A stretch of 64,000 nucleotides of DNA from contig MPMM01000007.1 of the NCBI GenBank assembly GCA_002238505.1, forward strand, positions 1 to 64,000, in the 5' to 3' direction. Positions 61,851-64,000 of the stretch are shown here, piece after piece. This stretch comes from SAR202 cluster bacterium bin22 (GTDB lineage: Bacteria; Chloroflexota; Dehalococcoidia; Lucifugimonadales; UBA3495). The notes under the pieces were generated by a model. That model was not told the DNA's origin. It was given only the letters and a program-made list of their open reading frames with translations, and ran no database searches. How positions within the stretch are numbered: position 1 is the first letter of the stretch; every line of letters begins with the position of its first letter. A program made the position numbers and the translations under genes.

Positions 61851-63884
61851 CTACCCCGTAACCCGCTTCTTCCGGTTGTTCATGTAATCGACCAGCATGT
61901 ATTCGCCCAGGTTTTCCGAGCTGCTGTAGAAGGCGCGGCCCCGGTTGATGCGGGTCATGCGGTCAACGAAGTTCACCAACTGGTAATTGTTTTCCAGCAT
62001 GAAGGTGTTGATGACGATGTTCTCCTGGGTACACCGCTTTACTTCCTTCAGCGTTTCCAGTTCGGTGCGGTAGCTGGGCGGGTAGTTGAAGTAGGAGCGG
62101 CCGTTTTCCAGGTGAGCCGTGGGTTCCCCATCGGTAATCACTAGTATCTGGCGGCTGCCGCCCTTTTCCTTGGCCAGTAGGTTGCGGGAAAGCATGAGGG
62201 CGTGGTGCAGGTTGGTGCCCGACACCCAGGCGTTCCAGCTAAGCGAGGCCAGGTCTTCCTCCTTGATTTCCCGGGCGTAGTCGGAGAAACCCACTACGTG
62301 GAGGGTGTCCCGAGGGTACTGGGTACGAATCAGGGCGAAGAGGGCCAGGGTGACCTTCTTGGCCGCCTGCCAGTTGTTAAAGAGGCCCATGGACCGGCTT
62401 TGGTCCAGCAGCACAATGGTGGCGGCGCGGGTCATGTGCTCGTTGCGATAAATCTCGAAGTCCTGGGGGCTGATCTTGACCGGGACCTGGGGCCCGGCCC
62501 GCACGATGGCGTTCTTCACCGTAGATTGCAGGTCAATCTGGAAGGGGTCGCCGAACTCGTAGGGCTTGGTCTCGCCCAGCAGGTCGCCGCCGGCGCCGCG
62601 GGTGTCCAGCTCGTGGTTGCCGGAACGGTCCTTCTTCAGGTGGATGAAGACCTCCCGCAGGGCTTTCTGGCCGATGCGGCGAATGCCCCGGGCGGTCAAT
62701 TGCAGGTCGTCGTCCCCGGTAACGTAGCCGGCCTCCTTGAGCAACTGGCGCAGCCGGTCCAGTTCCTCCCAGGCCCGGCGGGCTTCGTCGCCCAACAACT
62801 GGGCCAGCTTGTCCGGGTCTATGTCGTCCATGTTGCCGGTGCGCATGGCCTGCTGCAGCATCTGTTCCAGCTGGTCCAAGTCCTGGAACTGGCGCATCAT
62901 TTCCATGGCTTGCTCGAGGGTCATGCTGTCGTCGCCCAGGAAGGGGTACTGGCGGCGCAGGTCGTCCATGGGCATCAACTGTTCCATCAGCGAAGCGAAC
63001 TCGGACATCTGCTGCTGAATTCCCTGGTCCAGGGCCGACTGCATGGCGTCTTCCAGTTCCCGTCGGGCCTCGGGAGACATGCTGTCCAGCATAGACTGCA
63101 TCTGGGCCAGTTGCTGCTGGAGCATTTCCATCAGCTCTTCAAAGCTCTGGGGCGGGTTGTCGCCGAACATCCCGCCGAACTGCTGCATAAATCCGTCGAA
63201 GTCGGGTTCGCGACCGGCCAGCTTGTCCCGCATCATCTCGTTAAGCTGGCGCATCATTTCCTGCATGGCCGCCATCTGTTCGGGCGACATATCCTGCATT
63301 TGCTGCTGCATCTGCTGGCCCATGTTCTGGGCCATCTGCTGTTTCAGCATGTCCAGCAGTTCCTGGAACATCTGCTGGGCGTCGGGGTCCATGAAGTCGT
63401 ACTCCATTAGATCCTGGATCTGGCCGCCCAGGCTGTCGGGGAGGTTGTCCAGCTTTTCCCGGTTTCGGTCTGCCCGCTGTTTCAGCAGGTCCAGCAGGTT
63501 TTCCTGCATGGAACGGTTTTCTTCGGAGGACTGGTTCACCTGCTCCCCGGCCTCGTCCATCCGCCGGTCGATGCCCTCACGCTCGGTGCGGAGAATCTCA
63601 TCGAGCCGCTCCTTCAGGTCATCCACCACCGAGTCCATGTTGTGTTGCTGGAGATCCTGGCGGCGGCGGTCGCGGAGCATGTCCATCAGTTCGCGAAGGC
63701 CGGGCATCTGCTGACCGTTGCGGTCCTGCATGCCGTTGCGAAGCAGTTCGCGCAGGGCCTGCATCACATCGCCCTGCTTGAGGAGTTCGTCGGCCAGACG
63801 GTCCATCAACTCATCAGCGTCGATGTCGAAGATGTCCTGGGTGCCGTCCCACTGGGAGTAGCGGTAGGTGCGGTAGAAGAGCAT
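61851..63884 (-). CDS. VWA-domain protein with long Met/Gln-rich helical region
   Basis: A 677-residue protein. Residues about 20-360 are strongly charged and rich in Met and Gln (for example MLKQQMAQNMGQQMQQQMQD), likely long helices or coiled coil. The C-terminal von Willebrand A domain has a full metal site: DQSRSM (DxSxS), a Thr in VSGTNLHHAL and Asp in VITDGEPTAHLENG. FIHLKKDRSGNHELDTRG and FGDPFQIDLQSTVKNA lie between. Such VWA proteins normally follow a MoxR or Mg-chelatase-like AAA+ ATPase gene. Here the upstream neighbour lies beyond the right edge of the window. Function is unknown; protein remodelling with the ATPase is likely. Confidence 0.82.
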   Translation of the reverse strand: MLFYRTYRYSQWDGTQDIFDIDADELMDRLADELLKQGDVMQALRELLRNGMQDRNGQQMPGLRELMDMLRDRRRQDLQQHNMDSVVDDLKERLDEILRTEREGIDRRMDEAGEQVNQSSEENRSMQENLLDLLKQRADRNREKLDNLPDSLGGQIQDLMEYDFMDPDAQQMFQELLDMLKQQMAQNMGQQMQQQMQDMSPEQMAAMQEMMRQLNEMMRDKLAGREPDFDGFMQQFGGMFGDNPPQSFEELMEMLQQQLAQMQSMLDSMSPEARRELEDAMQSALDQGIQQQMSEFASLMEQLMPMDDLRRQYPFLGDDSMTLEQAMEMMRQFQDLDQLEQMLQQAMRTGNMDDIDPDKLAQLLGDEARRAWEELDRLRQLLKEAGYVTGDDDLQLTARGIRRIGQKALREVFIHLKKDRSGNHELDTRGAGGDLLGETKPYEFGDPFQIDLQSTVKNAIVRAGPQVPVKISPQDFEIYRNEHMTRAATIVLLDQSRSMGLFNNWQAAKKVTLALFALIRTQYPRDTLHVVGFSDYAREIKEEDLASLSWNAWVSGTNLHHALMLSRNLLAKEKGGSRQILVITDGEPTAHLENGRSYFNYPPSYRTELETLKEVKRCTQENIVINTFMLENNYQLVNFVDRMTRINRGRAFYSSSENLGEYMLVDYMNNRKKRVTG

Positions 63885-64000
63885 TTCGGCCTCCCTTTGC
63901 CGGGTGGTGGACCGTTCGGGAGAATCGGGGAATGCGGAAAGGGTTTCCGGGAATGATACAGGGCAATATGGCGGGCTGCAAGAATAGTGGAGGTCAGGCA

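Noticed and set aside
62202-63410. 402-codon Leu/His-rich open frame on the plus strand
   Set aside because: Antisense of the Met/Gln-rich part of the VWA gene.
1-64000. CRISPR arrays, rRNA, tRNA, prophage
   Set aside because: No regularly spaced repeats and no tRNA T-arm with matching cloverleaf were found by eye, and no phage structural genes are present. The repeats seen are dispersed, not arrayed.

Overview
This is a GC-rich bacterial chromosome segment with 54 protein-coding genes called, no rRNA or tRNA found, and no phage, plasmid or CRISPR signature. The gene content suggests a Chloroflexota bacterium, probably Dehalococcoidia or SAR202-like, aerobic and heterotrophic. This is an inference from a complete alternative complex III cluster, a luciferase-like flavin monooxygenase, type 2 PyrF, DUF951 and DUF5671 proteins, and many scattered catabolic genes. 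It should be tested with marker-gene phylogeny.

Layout. 0.4-9.9 kb: a Cu+ exporting P-type ATPase, a small membrane protein, SecA with an extra charged insert, an MFS carrier and a hydantoinase/dihydropyrimidinase. 10.5-15.8 kb (minus): a 2-oxoacid dehydrogenase operon (E1alpha, E1beta, E2, then lipB for lipoylation). A PIN nuclease and a DUF7662-like gene sit inside it, and E2 is broken by a single-base frameshift in a C-run. 16.3-17.5 kb: a DUF418 membrane protein. 17.9-27.0 kb (plus): the alternative complex III operon (small membrane protein, pentaheme ActA, ActB split into two genes, ActF-like, ActC, ActD, ActE, then a CcmH-like protein). It should oxidise quinol and pass electrons to a cytochrome c or oxidase encoded elsewhere.

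27.3-31.5 kb: L-2-hydroxyglutarate oxidase, two coupled unknown genes and a large alpha/beta hydrolase. 31.9-34.6 kb: a lipid operon with two hot-dog hydratase subunits, plsX and fabG. 35-45 kb: an ICL/PEP-mutase family lyase, a DUF5671 membrane protein, an isochorismatase, an LLM flavin oxidoreductase, an SDR, a Zn-ribbon protein, an alpha/beta hydrolase, an EndoIII-related glycosylase, SfsA, PyrF and DUF951. 45-52.4 kb: a LysR regulator divergent from a seven-iron ferredoxin, a DHA2 transporter, a repeat-bearing lipoprotein, an ornithine cyclodeaminase homologue and an SMP-30 protein. 52.4-61.7 kb (minus): a pyrimidine operon (FMN reductase, pyrR, pyrB, pyrC, carA, an unknown gene, carB) behind a recognisable PyrR attenuator. 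61.9-63.9 kb: a Met/Gln-rich VWA protein.

The spaces between genes are unusually informative. Two families of small non-autonomous inverted-repeat elements can be defined. MITE-A (134-135 bp) occurs three times, two copies with perfect 10-bp target duplications. MITE-B (130-153 bp) occurs twice, and one copy sits inside an older dispersed repeat whose uninterrupted copy is also in the window. Several of these elements abut or supply stop codons. I did not find a convincing new multi-gene defence or biosynthetic system. The best leads are the MITE families, the PIN/DUF7662 pair in the dehydrogenase operon, the split-ActB complex III, and the unknown gene plus flavin reductase in the PyrR-controlled pyr operon.
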